Positions 16,684 through 25,513 of a DNA stretch of 64,000 nt are shown here, piece after piece; within the stretch, counting starts at the first letter, position 1; the number at the start of each line of letters is the position of its first letter. Where the stretch lies: contig NZ_CP045178.1 of assembly GCF_009296025.1 (NCBI RefSeq), forward strand, positions 6,944,001 to 7,008,000, given 5' to 3'. A program made the position numbers and the translations under genes. Source of the DNA: Streptomyces tsukubensis. Lineage in GTDB: Bacteria; Actinomycetota; Actinomycetes; Streptomycetales; Streptomycetaceae. A model generated the notes under the pieces. It saw only the letters and a program-made list of their open reading frames with translations, was not told the origin of the DNA and ran no database searches.

Positions 16684-17400
16684 TTAATACCCGTGCGGGC
16701 CGGTGCCTGCGCTGCGTCTGCGGTCGGGGCCGTCGAGGATGACGCGGCGGGTCATCTCGGCGAGGCGGGAGGCGACGCGGTCGCCTACGGCGGTCCGCAG
16801 GTCGGCGATGGGGACGTTGGTGGTGATGAGGGTGGGCAGCTCGTGGACGTACCGGTGGTCGATGAGCCGGTATGCCAGCTCCTCGGTCCACTCCGATGCC
16901 TTGGCGGCGCCGAGGTCGTCGAGCAGCAGCAGCGGGCTGCGGGCCAGTTCCTGGAAGCGGCGTTCGCCGTCGTGGCCCTGGCGTGGGCGCAGGGTGGCGT
17001 GCAGTTCGGCGGTGGTGATGGCCTCCCAGCGCAGCCGGACTCCGGCGCCGAGCAGTGAGCGGATGGCGCCGTACGCCTGGTAGGTCTTGCCGGTGCCGGT
17101 CGGACCCGCGATCAGCAGCGAGGGCCCGTAGGCGATGCCCGGTGCGCCGCCCGGCCCCGGTCGCCCGGCAGCCGCGATCTCCTCGACCCAGGGCGATACG
17201 TCGGGGTGGTCGGCCAGGGCGTCGCGGTAGCGGCGCGGGATGCGGGCGGCGGCCAGCTCCAGAGCGGTCACCGGTTCCGGCGATGGCGTCGCGTCGACCA
17301 CGGCGGTGAGGTCGATGTCGCGGGAGGCCAGGATCGCCTCCAGCTTGGCCACGGCGCCGCCCAGTTGGCGTGGCTCGCGGGCAGATGTCTTCGTGCTCAC
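16684..17400 (-). CDS. DnaC/IstB-like ATPase (helicase loader type)
   Basis: 238 residues from GTG; GTGA overlap with the gene before. Walker A GPTGTGKTYQAYGAI, Walker B LLLLDDLGAAK, sensor ITTNVP and the arginine region GDRVASRLAEMTRRV give the DnaC/DnaA-type AAA+ order. Such ATPases lie next to the replication protein of Streptomyces integrative elements and probably load the helicase during element replication. Confidence 0.8.
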   Translation of the reverse strand: MSTKTSAREPRQLGGAVAKLEAILASRDIDLTAVVDATPSPEPVTALELAAARIPRRYRDALADHPDVSPWVEEIAAAGRPGPGGAPGIAYGPSLLIAGPTGTGKTYQAYGAIRSLLGAGVRLRWEAITTAELHATLRPRQGHDGERRFQELARSPLLLLDDLGAAKASEWTEELAYRLIDHRYVHELPTLITTNVPIADLRTAVGDRVASRLAEMTRRVILDGPDRRRSAGTGPHGY

Positions 17401-18233
17401 AGCTCACCCCCGTACGCGGACTGCGCGTCGATCGGGTTGGTCCACGGCCGGTGCCCTGCGGACGTGCCACTCGCCGTGGGCGGGTTCATGGCCTCGTTGA
17501 CCAGGCTCGGCAGCACGCTGGGGTGCAGGCCCTTGGCACGCAGCCGCTCAAGCCCGGCGCGCACGTGCGCCGCCTCGATGCCATCGGCGAGCAACTGGGC
17601 GGTCTGTTTGCCGAGATGCCCCAGGAAGCTGCTGGGAGGCCGATTGGGGCAGGCGGCGGCGTACTCGCCTATGAGGGTCTTGGCCGAGATGGTCTCGGGT
17701 GCGTGGGCGCTTGCGCCCCCCAACGGAGTAGATCCTAGATCCCTGTTCCTAGGTCCTAGATCCGGACCGTGAGTGCTCACCGCTTGCTCCCGCGTTCGTG
17801 GTGAGGGCTCAAGGAATCCGTTCTGACCTGCGCCTTCGTGGCTCACGGAGCCTTCCTTACCTCCTCCGAGAGCCTGCGCGGAGGGCTCGGTGAGGGCTCC
17901 GCGCGTAGGCGGTGCGGACTCACGCGTCAGGCCGAGATCGTGGTGCGGGCAATCGGGATGTCGGACGCCGCTTGGCCGGTTGACCTTCTGGTGCCGGGCG
18001 AAGGTGACGACGTGCAGGTACCGCTTCCCGTCCACGCCCTCGTACCGGCAGATCAGGCCGGCGGTGTCGAGCTGGTTGAGGTCGTCCTCGACGCCCACGG
18101 GCCCGTGCTCGGGGCGCAGGGACCACAGCAGGCCGGCTATGACGGCGGCCTGGTCGCGATACCGGCCGTGGTCGTCGGCCTGGGTGAGCAGGCCGAAGAA
18201 GGTCCGCTCGGCGGAGAGGGTGACGGCTGCCAA
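17397..18233 (-). CDS. Winged-helix replication-type protein of the integrative element
   Basis: At least 278 residues from TTG at 18233. The N-terminal part (TLSAERTFFGLLTQADDHGRYRDQAAVIAGLLWSLRPEH..YLHVVTFARHQKVNRPS) is a winged helix shared with element-borne replication proteins. A variable linker and a C-terminal helical domain (EYAAACPNRPPSSFLGHLGKQTAQLL) follow, as in DnaD/DnaT-like proteins. The family N-terminus, usually MARIRTIKPE, continues upstream of the TTG as IARIRTIKPEAFASES, but the codon where the start belongs is ATC (18279-18281), after a good AAGGTGG site. Either AUC is the start or the gene is truncated to the TTG. Confidence 0.7.
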   Translation of the reverse strand: MAAVTLSAERTFFGLLTQADDHGRYRDQAAVIAGLLWSLRPEHGPVGVEDDLNQLDTAGLICRYEGVDGKRYLHVVTFARHQKVNRPSGVRHPDCPHHDLGLTRESAPPTRGALTEPSAQALGGGKEGSVSHEGAGQNGFLEPSPRTREQAVSTHGPDLGPRNRDLGSTPLGGASAHAPETISAKTLIGEYAAACPNRPPSSFLGHLGKQTAQLLADGIEAAHVRAGLERLRAKGLHPSVLPSLVNEAMNPPTASGTSAGHRPWTNPIDAQSAYGGEL

Positions 18234-18377
18234 GGATTCGGACGCGAACGCCTCGGGCTTGATGGTGCGGATTCGGGCGATGTCGTTCGACCACCTTCGT
18301 CGTAAATCGGGGCAGGGAATTCGGGAGGGTGTGCTGGGGGCGTGGACAACACAGCCACACCCAGGGCGCGAAAGTCC

Positions 18378-18397
18378 AGAGTTAGTTCACAAACTCT
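18378..18397. promoter_or_regulatory. Inverted repeat AGAGTT-N8-AACTCT
   Basis: Palindrome in the divergent region between the replication-type gene and the XRE gene at 18531. Its place suits an operator for the XRE repressor, similar in role to KorSA-type control of Streptomyces elements. The assignment is inference. Confidence 0.4.
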
Positions 18398-18530
18398 GTA
18401 CTACTTCCGTGCGGGGGCCAATACCGTAGCCCCGGAACCCCGGTTGTCGAAATCACCGTCGGTCGGCGCATCGCTCACGGCAGACGAATAGCGCTTCCGT
18501 AAAGGGGCGAGAGGAAGTTACAACACAACC

Positions 18531-18815
18531 ATGCCCCCACATCCTCTTGAAATAGGGCCCGCGGGACAGGCCGCCGCCCGCGCCCTCGTGCGCACCCGCA
18601 CCGCCCGTGGCTACTCTCAGCGTCAGCTCGCCACTCGCGTCACCGCTCAGGGCCGGCGCATGACCTTCACCGCGCTCTCTCGCATCGAACGCAGGGCCCG
18701 ACGCTGCGACATCGACGATCTCGTCGCCATCGCCGCCGCCCTCGGTGTCTCCCCCTGCGCGCTCCTCGGCGGTCCCGCCGAGCCCCTGGAGCCGGTCAGC
18801 GCGGGCGCAACATAG
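18531..18815 (+). CDS. Small XRE-family regulator
   Basis: 94 residues. One helix-turn-helix domain covers residues 15-80: ALVRTRTARGYSQRQLATRV..FTALSRIERRARRCDIDDLVAIAAALGVSP. It stands divergent from the replication genes, which suggests a repressor of element replication or transfer. No other domain. Confidence 0.75.
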   Translation: MPPHPLEIGPAGQAAARALVRTRTARGYSQRQLATRVTAQGRRMTFTALSRIERRARRCDIDDLVAIAAALGVSPCALLGGPAEPLEPVSAGAT

Positions 18816-19024
18816 CCGACGATCGCCGGTTACCCAAACCGGCGATTCTCCGCATCATTGAACCTGCCAGCGAGTCCCCCGTTTCCACGCGTTTCGTGAA
18901 TCCTCGTGCAGCAGGATCTACGGCGAGTGGAAACAGGGGCCTTCAGGAAAGGTCAGTCGCGACGCACGGCTTCAGTCGTCGTGACAAGCCGTACCTCATT
19001 GTGTTCCCCATCGAAGGATTCCTC

Positions 19025-19342
19025 TTGCCTGAAATCGTCACACTTCCCTCCGCTCGTTATTCCGCCTCCTCGGATTTCTTCGCCGTCGACCGTGCATTTC
19101 TCGGGGTGCGGGAAGCGGCTGCCTACCTCGGCCTTTCGCCTCGCACGCTCTACGTTTGGCGGCACCGCCGGCAGGGGCCGCCGAGTTTCCGGCTGGGCGC
19201 CCGCGGGCGTGTGACGTACCGGCTCGATGCGCTCGACGCCTGGATACGCGAGCAGGAGCAGGCCGACTCGCGCTCGAACCCGGCCCTGGATCCCGTGAGC
19301 GCGGCCCCGCAGCGCCGCGCCGGCTACTCGGCCACGGCCTGA
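19025..19342 (+). CDS. xis: Excisionase-type helix-turn-helix protein (Xis)
   Basis: 105 residues from TTG at 19025, with GAAGGA seven bases upstream; the longer open frame upstream has no better start. A MerR/excisionase helix-turn-helix is clear: LGVREAAAYLGLSPRTLYVWRHRRQGPPSFRLGARGRVTYRLDALDAWI. It lies directly before the integrase, the usual place for the directionality factor of an integrative element. Confidence 0.8.
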   Translation: MPEIVTLPSARYSASSDFFAVDRAFLGVREAAAYLGLSPRTLYVWRHRRQGPPSFRLGARGRVTYRLDALDAWIREQEQADSRSNPALDPVSAAPQRRAGYSATA

Positions 19343-19388
19343 CGCCCGAGCGTCAACGGCACTACAACCCCCGATCCTGAGGAAGTAC

Positions 19389-20636
19389 TTGGCCGGCTAC
19401 ATCGAAGACCGCTGGATCAACAAGAAGAAGGACCCCACCAGCGGCAAGCGGGAGCGCACCGCTCGGTACGGGAAGGGCTCGCGGTACCGCGTCGCCGGGA
19501 TCCCCGGCGTCCGGGACATGTCGTTCGACACGCTGGAGGACGCCAAGGCGTGGTTGCGCAGGTCTGGAACCGACAGCGAGCGCGGTGAGTTCGTCGACCC
19601 GCGCGATGGCTCCATCACCGTCGCCGACTACGTCACCCGCTACTGGAAAGCTGGCGTTCGCGGGGCGCCGGGCACGGTCAAACGCGTCGACGAGCGGGTA
19701 CGTCTCCACGTCCTTCCGCACCTCGGCACAGTGCCGCTGAGGGACGTGTCAGCGGCCGTCCTGCGCAGCTACATCGCCACGCTCGAAGGTGAGTGCGCGC
19801 CGCGCTACGCACGCCAGATACTCACCTCCCTCTCGAACATCTTCGAGACGGCCATCGACGACAGGCGCCTGGTGCGCAATCCGATGCGTGCCAAGTCGGT
19901 GCGCTGGCCCAAGGCACCGGAGGACCAACGGGAGGCGTGGCCGCTGGAGATCGCGCAACGCGTGCGGGACAAGATCAATCCGCGCTATCGCATCGCCGTT
20001 GTGGTCGCACTTGGATGCGGGTTGCGGCAGGGGGAGGTCTTCGGACTCTCTCCGGAGGACGTCGACTTCCAGCGCGGGATCATCCGCGTACGCCGACAGG
20101 TCCAACTGCTCAACGGTCGCTTGTACTTCACCCTCCCTAAGGGCGGGAAGACGCGCATCGTCGACATGCCCCGGTCGGTCGCCGCCGAGCTGGCCGCGTA
20201 CTTCTTGCAGAACCCGGCTGTCGAAGTCGAGTTGCCGTGGGGCGGGCCGGAGCCTGAGCGGGAGAAGCGGACGTTCCCGCTCGTACTGAGCACGACGTAC
20301 GGCAATGCGATCCGCGCGAACATCTTCAACGACGAGGTCTGGAAGCCTGCCCTCGCGAAGATCGGCGTCATCCCGATGAGGGAGAAGGGGAAGCGCTGGA
20401 AGGCGTCCCGCAGGGACGGATTCCACGTTCTCCGGCACACATACGCGTCCATCATCCTTGAAGCGGGGGAGTCTGTTGTGACACTGGCCCGATGGCTCGG
20501 TCACTCCAGCCCGACCATCACCCTTGATCACTACGCCCACTTCATGCCGGAGGCCGGCGGGAAGGGGCGTACGGCTGTCGACGCGCTGCTCGGTGTGGTT
20601 CCGGAGTACGTCCCAGAGAACCTCGCAAGCGCGTGA
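19389..20636 (+). CDS. int: Tyrosine recombinase / integrase
   Basis: 415 residues from TTG with GAGGAAG upstream. An N-terminal arm-type and SAM-like DNA-binding part (1-170) precedes the catalytic domain with R213 (CGLRQGE), H346-x-x-R349 (FHVLRH), H372 (LGHSSPTIT) and Tyr382 (HYAH). It would integrate and excise the element with Xis at tRNA-type sites, but no tRNA gene or att repeat could be found near its end. Confidence 0.9.
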   Translation: MAGYIEDRWINKKKDPTSGKRERTARYGKGSRYRVAGIPGVRDMSFDTLEDAKAWLRRSGTDSERGEFVDPRDGSITVADYVTRYWKAGVRGAPGTVKRVDERVRLHVLPHLGTVPLRDVSAAVLRSYIATLEGECAPRYARQILTSLSNIFETAIDDRRLVRNPMRAKSVRWPKAPEDQREAWPLEIAQRVRDKINPRYRIAVVVALGCGLRQGEVFGLSPEDVDFQRGIIRVRRQVQLLNGRLYFTLPKGGKTRIVDMPRSVAAELAAYFLQNPAVEVELPWGGPEPEREKRTFPLVLSTTYGNAIRANIFNDEVWKPALAKIGVIPMREKGKRWKASRRDGFHVLRHTYASIILEAGESVVTLARWLGHSSPTITLDHYAHFMPEAGGKGRTAVDALLGVVPEYVPENLASA

Positions 20637-20643
20637 GAGTGGA

Positions 20644-20679
20644 GAACGGGTGGCACAGCAGACGCTGTGCCACCCGTTC
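20644..20679. terminator. Hairpin after integrase
   Basis: Perfect 16-bp arms (GAACGGGTGGCACAGC and its complement) with a 4-base loop, then TTGCTGT. It starts 7 bases after the integrase stop and serves int and perhaps the convergent gene. Confidence 0.8.
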
Positions 20680-20713
20680 TTGCTGTGTCGGCTTCGTGGC
20701 CACGCCGCCTGGA

Positions 20714-21220
20714 TCAGTTGGCGAGGCTTCTGCGGAGCACACGCAGCGAGTACGTCTTTCCTTCCGGGCCACTGCTGCTACCCCAACCGCCGGTCTTGGC
20801 CACGTCCCATCCGCGCTGCTCCTTCATCTGGGCCGCGAAGGCGCCCAGGCTGCGGATCGAGCAGCCGCAGCTGAGTGAGACGCGGATGGTGACGTACGGA
20901 CTACGGGGGTTGTCGTTCCGGTAGGACTCCTTCTCCCATTGCACGTCATGGACGTGCTCCGTGAGGCCGGTACGCTCCTGGTCATGCTTGATCCCGTGAG
21001 CCTTGGCGTACTCGTCCAGATCGTCGATCATGAACAAGTCGCTCGACCACTCGCCGGGCCACACGGCGAACAGACGCGACTGGCTGGCGAGCGCCCGATC
21101 GTAGGCTGCGCGGCCGCCTCCGTGCGTCACCGAGCCGTCCTGGTGGACCTCGATGTAGCACGTCGTACGCGCGGTGTATGGGAAGTCCTTCCCTACTGCC
21201 GCGGCGCTTCTCGGTTCCAA
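20714..21220 (-). CDS. Hypothetical protein near the element end
   Basis: 168 residues from TTG after a GGGGGG run. Not recognised. It is a soluble, mixed alpha/beta protein with CYIEVHQDGSVTHGGGRAAYDRAL, LFAVWPGEWSSDLFMIDDLDEYAKAHG and a late SLSCGCSI pair of Cys, ending in LRRSLAN. It is convergent with the integrase. It may be the last element gene or the first chromosomal one. Confidence 0.55.
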   Translation of the reverse strand: MEPRSAAAVGKDFPYTARTTCYIEVHQDGSVTHGGGRAAYDRALASQSRLFAVWPGEWSSDLFMIDDLDEYAKAHGIKHDQERTGLTEHVHDVQWEKESYRNDNPRSPYVTIRVSLSCGCSIRSLGAFAAQMKEQRGWDVAKTGGWGSSSGPEGKTYSLRVLRRSLAN

Positions 21221-21455
21221 CTAGTCCCCCCGGGTGTGCGTGTATCGACATGACGGCTCAGTCAACACGCTGGGTGACATCCCGGGGAGGCAGATCGGCG
21301 GAACTTGGCCGGGTGGGGAGCGCCGGATGGCTTGTGGTGCGGACGGCGCCTGCTCCCCAGCGCCGCGCATTCTCCCCAGATTCTCCCCAGGGGGCCGGGA
21401 GAGCCCTTCTGAACCCTTCGCGTACGCGAAGTCGAGCAAGCCTACTGGCTCCCCG
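21221..21455. other. Non-coding junction region, candidate element end
   Basis: No gene seen. It holds a short direct repeat (ATTCTCCCCAG, 21369-21390), a CGCGTACGCG palindrome near 21418 and no tRNA-like sequence on either strand. The right boundary of the element probably lies here or just before. Confidence 0.35.
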
Positions 21456-22664
21456 CTACAGCCAGTCCCGCCGCTTGAAGATGAAGTACAGACTGACGCA
21501 CACCACTGCCATCAGCCCGATCGCGAACGGATACCCGAACGCCCAGTGCAACTCCGGCATCTCGTCGAAGTTCATGCCGTAGATCGTTCCCACCAGCGTG
21601 GGAGCGAACAGGATCGCCGCCCACGAGGAGATCTTCTTGATCTCCTCGTTCTGTTCGAACCCCGCCTCCGCCAGCGCCCGCATCTCCGCGTTCTGTTCCT
21701 GGGTCACCAGGGTCGCGTTGACCGTGAGGATGTCCGCGAGTGCCTGGCGGAACGAGTCGACGCGTTCGCTCGTGTGGGTCACGTGGTCCGCCACGTCGCG
21801 GAGGTAACGTTGGAGTTCCTCGTCCGTGCCGTACTTGGCGAACCCTGCCATCAGGGCGTGCAGCATGCCCACCAAGGGGCGGGTCGCCCGCTGGAACTCG
21901 ACCATTTCCCGGGAGAGTTCGTAGATACGACGCGAGACCGCCGGGTCGCCGCCGAAGACCTCCGTCTCGATCTCGTCGATGTCGTTCTGCACACCCTCGA
22001 CCACCGGTGCGTAGCCGTCCACCACGGCGTCCAGGATCGCGTACAGCACCGCCTCGGGGCCCAGCCTCAGCAGCTCGGGTGAGGCCTCCATGCGGTGGCG
22101 TACCGCCGCCAGGTCGGGTGCGGCTCCGTGGCTGACCGTGATCAGGAAGTCGGGTCCGAGGAACACGTGCAGTTCCGCGAAGTCCACCTCCTCCTGTATG
22201 TCGAGGTAGCGGGTGGCGCGCAACACCACGAACAGCGTTTCGCCGTACCGTTCCAACTTCGGCCGCTGGTGTGCCTCCATCGCGTCCTCGACGGCGAGTT
22301 GGTGCAGGTCGAACTCGGCGGCCAGCGTGACCATGTCCTCCTCCGACGGCCGGGCGAGGCCGATCCACGCCATGCCGTCCGGCTCCTCCTCCTTGAGCCG
22401 GTGGAACGTGTCCGCGAGCGACGTGGGGGTCGCCACCCGCACCCCGTCCCTGTAGACCGCGGTATCCACCACGCTGCCCGCCTCGACCGACTCGGGCTCC
22501 GGCGGCGGAGGCGATGGGGCGGCGGCTTCGGGGCCTTGCGCCCCGCTCGGAGTGCGCCGCCAGGTGTGCTTCCTCGCCGATGCCGATGCCGATGCCGATG
22601 CCGATTCTGACGCCGGTGCGGATTTCGATGTCGACGCCGGTGGGCTGTTCCGTCGCTTGGCCAT
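21456..22664 (-). CDS. corA: CorA-type magnesium/cobalt transporter
   Basis: 402 residues from ATG with GGAGGGAG upstream. A low-complexity Ser/Ala N-terminus (about 1-60, made by GATGCC repeats) precedes the cytoplasmic CorA domain. Two C-terminal membrane helices follow, the first ending in the signature YGMNFDEMPE, the second IGLMAVVCVSLYFIF, then a basic end (FKRRDWL). It mediates Mg2+ uptake as a pentamer. The GMN loop and overall length fit the family. The gene is monocistronic. Confidence 0.92.
   Translation of the reverse strand: MAKRRNSPPASTSKSAPASESASASASASARKHTWRRTPSGAQGPEAAAPSPPPPEPESVEAGSVVDTAVYRDGVRVATPTSLADTFHRLKEEEPDGMAWIGLARPSEEDMVTLAAEFDLHQLAVEDAMEAHQRPKLERYGETLFVVLRATRYLDIQEEVDFAELHVFLGPDFLITVSHGAAPDLAAVRHRMEASPELLRLGPEAVLYAILDAVVDGYAPVVEGVQNDIDEIETEVFGGDPAVSRRIYELSREMVEFQRATRPLVGMLHALMAGFAKYGTDEELQRYLRDVADHVTHTSERVDSFRQALADILTVNATLVTQEQNAEMRALAEAGFEQNEEIKKISSWAAILFAPTLVGTIYGMNFDEMPELHWAFGYPFAIGLMAVVCVSLYFIFKRRDWL
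22575..22600. repeat. GATGCC tandem repeat in corA
   Basis: About four copies of a GCCGAT hexamer, coding the alternating Ser/Ala N-terminus of CorA. A likely slippage site of variable length. Confidence 0.6.
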
Positions 22665-22793
22665 CACTGGCTCCCTCCGTACGCGCTCCGTGCCCCGAGG
22701 GCCGGTCGCTCGCTCCGCTCCGCGCGCGGGCCACCCTTCGCCCCCCACACCATCGCCAGGGCGCCGCCCGCACGCGGCCTTGCGGAGCCGACG

Positions 22794-23651
22794 CTACGGC
22801 AGCAGCCCCGACCGCCGCGCCGCCGCCACGGCCTCCCCGCGTGTGTGCGCCCCCAGCTTCCGCATCGCCGCGCGCAGGTACCCCTTCACCGTCTCGGGCC
22901 GCAGCCCCAGCCGCTGCGCCGCCCCCGCGTTGGTGGCGCCCGCCGCCACGCACGCCAGTACGTCGAGTTCACGCGGGGCCAACGAGGCCGGCTGTTGCTT
23001 CGGGGCCCCCACCGCGTGCGGTGACTCTCCGCCCGGCAGGGCCGCCGTCGCCAGCCGCCCGCACACCGTGAGCAGTCGCTCCCGCAGCAGCGGATCGGAT
23101 ACGAGCGCCGCCATGGAGCGCAGTTCACCGTGGGCCTCCCTGACGCGCTCCCACGCGCCGGGGTCCACCGCCGGCTCCCGCGCCGCCGCGAGCAGCGTCT
23201 GTGCCTCGTCCCGCAGTACCAGCGCCTGCTCCACATCCCGCGCGGCCTCCACCGCCGCGTGCAGCGTCCTGTCGCCCAGCGGCTGGGCCGAGCGCAGCGC
23301 CCCGTACAGCACCGCCCGCACTCTGCGCCGTACGACCACGGGCACGGCGAGCATGGAGCGCAGCCCCTCGGTGGCGACCGAGGCGTCGTACTCGTGGCTG
23401 ATGTGCCGCGATACGCGGTAGTCCGTCACCGCGCACGGCCTGGACAGCGCGATCGCCTTGCCGCCGAGGCCGTTGCCGGAGGAGACGAACAGGCCGGAGA
23501 GGGCAGGCGTGGCCGTGCCGCTCAGCTCCCCGATCCGTACGTGGCTGCCGCCGTCAAGAGCCCCGCCGAAAGCGACCGGCAGCCCGGTCGCGCGGCGCAG
23601 CCGCAGCAGCGCGGTCCTGATCTCGACCGTCTCGCCTCCCACCGCCGTCAC
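22794..23651 (-). CDS. GAF-type LuxR family regulator
   Basis: 285 residues. A GAF-like sensor region (about 25-140: LPVAFGGALDGGSHVRIGEL, SRPCAVTDY, GLRSMLAVPVVVRRRVRAVLYGAL) is followed by a C-terminal LuxR helix-turn-helix (LAPRELDVLACVAAGATNAGAAQRLGLRPETVKGYLRAAMRKLGAHTRGEAV). It is divergent from the two acyl-CoA synthetase genes and probably controls them through the palindrome in between. The ligand is unknown; an aromatic or fatty acid would suit the enzymes. Confidence 0.85.
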   Translation of the reverse strand: MTAVGGETVEIRTALLRLRRATGLPVAFGGALDGGSHVRIGELSGTATPALSGLFVSSGNGLGGKAIALSRPCAVTDYRVSRHISHEYDASVATEGLRSMLAVPVVVRRRVRAVLYGALRSAQPLGDRTLHAAVEAARDVEQALVLRDEAQTLLAAAREPAVDPGAWERVREAHGELRSMAALVSDPLLRERLLTVCGRLATAALPGGESPHAVGAPKQQPASLAPRELDVLACVAAGATNAGAAQRLGLRPETVKGYLRAAMRKLGAHTRGEAVAAARRSGLLP

Positions 23652-23711
23652 TTCGGTGTCCTTCCGTCAGTCCTACCTTGTGCGGGTTCGCCCGCGGGAG
23701 CGCGCGAACAC

Positions 23712-23731
23712 CCACCCCCGTACGGGGGTGG
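23712..23731. promoter_or_regulatory. Perfect 20-bp palindrome between regulator and acyl-CoA synthetases
   Basis: CCACCCCCGT-ACGGGGGTGG lies in the divergent gap between the LuxR-type gene (starts 23651) and the synthetase (starts 23822). Candidate operator for the regulator; it could also fold as a hairpin in the mRNA leader. Confidence 0.5.
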
Positions 23732-23821
23732 TGAGACCCACATCACGAATAACACGATGGTAGGCAGTGGTCCGGCGATGCGGCGGACACATGACGGCAA
23801 CCACGCCAAGGAGGTACGCCC

Positions 23822-25513
23822 ATGACCCCGATGAGAGCCGAGGCCCCGGCCACGGAGGAGTTCCGGGCCGCCCGGGATTTCCTGCTCGGCCACAGTGACG
23901 ATTACGCGGCGGCGTACGAGGGATTTGCCTGGCCACGCCCCGAGTACTTCAACTGGGCGCTCGACTGGTTCGACCGGATCGCCGAGGGAAACGAGAACAC
24001 CGCCCTGCACGTCGTGGAAGAGGACGGTCACCGTACCGAGGTCACCTTCGCGCGTATGTCCGAACGATCCGCGATGGCCGCCAACTGGCTGCGGGAACTC
24101 GGCGTCCGGGCGGGCGACCGCATCCTGCTGATGCTCGGCAACCAGGCCGAACTCTGGGAAATCGCCCTCGCCGCGATGAAACTCCGGGCGGTCGTCATCC
24201 CCGCCACGCCCTTGCTCGGCCCCGTCGACCTCCGCGACCGCATCGACCGGGGAAGGGCCAGGCACGTGATCGTGCGCCCCGAGGACATCGCAAAGTTCGA
24301 CGACGTCCCCGGGGAGTACACCCGTGTCGTGGTCGGGGACTCCTCTCGTACGGAGTGGATCCCGTACGCGGAAGTGGACGGTCACGGAACCGAGTTCGAG
24401 CCCGACGGGCCCACGCGGTCCGACGACCCGCTGATGCTCTATTTCACGTCCGGCACCACGGCCAGGCCCAAACTCGTCGAACACACCCACCTGACCTACC
24501 CGGTGGGCCACCTCTCGACCATGTACTGGATCGGGCTTCGCCCCGGAGACGTGCACCTCAACATCTCCTCGCCCGGCTGGGCCAAACACGCCTGGTCGAA
24601 CCTGTTCGCCCCCTGGAACGCGGAGGCCACGGTCTTCATCCACAACTACACGCGGTTCGACGCGGGCAGGCTGATGGACGAGATGGACCGGGCGGGCGTC
24701 ACCAGTTTCTGCGCCCCGCCGACGGTGTGGCGGATGCTCATCCAGGCCGACCTCGGACGCCTCGCGAAGCCGCCGCGCGCCGTGGTCGCCGCCGGTGAAC
24801 CGCTCAACCCCGAGGTGATCGAGCACGTCAGGCGGGAGTGGGGCGTCACCATCAGGGACGGCTTCGGCCAGACGGAGACCTCGGTCGCCGTCTCCAACAG
24901 CCCGGGTCAGCCACTGAAGGTGGGGTCCATGGGGCGTCCGAGCCCCGGTTTCGTCATCGAACTCCTCGACCCCGTCACCGGCCGGCCCGGCGCACGCGAG
25001 GGTGAGATCTGCCTCGACCTGTCGGCCGCGCCCGTCGGACTGATGACCGGCTACCACGGCGACCCGGAACGCACCTCCGAGGCGATGGCAGGCGGCTTCT
25101 ACCGCACGGGCGACATCGGCGCCCGGGACGATGATGGATATATCACCTATATCGGGCGGAGTGACGACGTGTTCAAAGCCTCCGACTACAAGATCTCGCC
25201 GTTCGAGCTGGAGAGCGCGCTGCTTGAGCACCCGGCCGTCGCGGAGGCCGCCGTGGTGCCCTCGCCCGACCCGGTACGGCTCGCCGTCCCCAAGGCCTAT
25301 GTCGTCCTCGCGGAGGGGTGGGAGCCGGGCGCGGACACGGCCAAGATCCTCTTCGAGCACTCGCGCGCGGTGCTCGCCCCGTACAAGAGGCTGCGGCGCC
25401 TCGAATTCGCCCCCCTGCCCAAGACCGTCTCCGGCAAGATCCGCCGCATCGAACTGCGGGAGATGACCGCCGCGGGTTCGCCCGCCGAGTACCGCGAGGA
25501 GGACCACAGGTGA
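23822..25513 (+). CDS. AMP-forming acyl-CoA synthetase (medium-chain/acetyl-CoA synthetase-like)
   Basis: 563 residues. ANL-superfamily motifs in order: [15 protein letters not shown] (P-loop), [52 protein letters not shown] and the C-terminal lysine in KTVSGKIRR. The N-terminus ([25 protein letters not shown]) is the form seen in acyl-CoA synthetases of the ACSM type. It makes acyl-CoA from a carboxylic acid, ATP and CoA. Its stop overlaps the GTG of the next synthetase. Confidence 0.85.
   Translation: MTPMRAEAPATEEFRAARDFLLGHSDDYAAAYEGFAWPRPEYFNWALDWFDRIAEGNENTALHVVEEDGHRTEVTFARMSERSAMAANWLRELGVRAGDRILLMLGNQAELWEIALAAMKLRAVVIPATPLLGPVDLRDRIDRGRARHVIVRPEDIAKFDDVPGEYTRVVVGDSSRTEWIPYAEVDGHGTEFEPDGPTRSDDPLMLYFTSGTTARPKLVEHTHLTYPVGHLSTMYWIGLRPGDVHLNISSPGWAKHAWSNLFAPWNAEATVFIHNYTRFDAGRLMDEMDRAGVTSFCAPPTVWRMLIQADLGRLAKPPRAVVAAGEPLNPEVIEHVRREWGVTIRDGFGQTETSVAVSNSPGQPLKVGSMGRPSPGFVIELLDPVTGRPGAREGEICLDLSAAPVGLMTGYHGDPERTSEAMAGGFYRTGDIGARDDDGYITYIGRSDDVFKASDYKISPFELESALLEHPAVAEAAVVPSPDPVRLAVPKAYVVLAEGWEPGADTAKILFEHSRAVLAPYKRLRRLEFAPLPKTVSGKIRRIELREMTAAGSPAEYREEDHR

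Noticed and set aside
21221..21455. A tRNA gene as integration site next to the element
   Set aside because: No cloverleaf or T-loop sequence (GTTCGA) found on either strand in this stretch.
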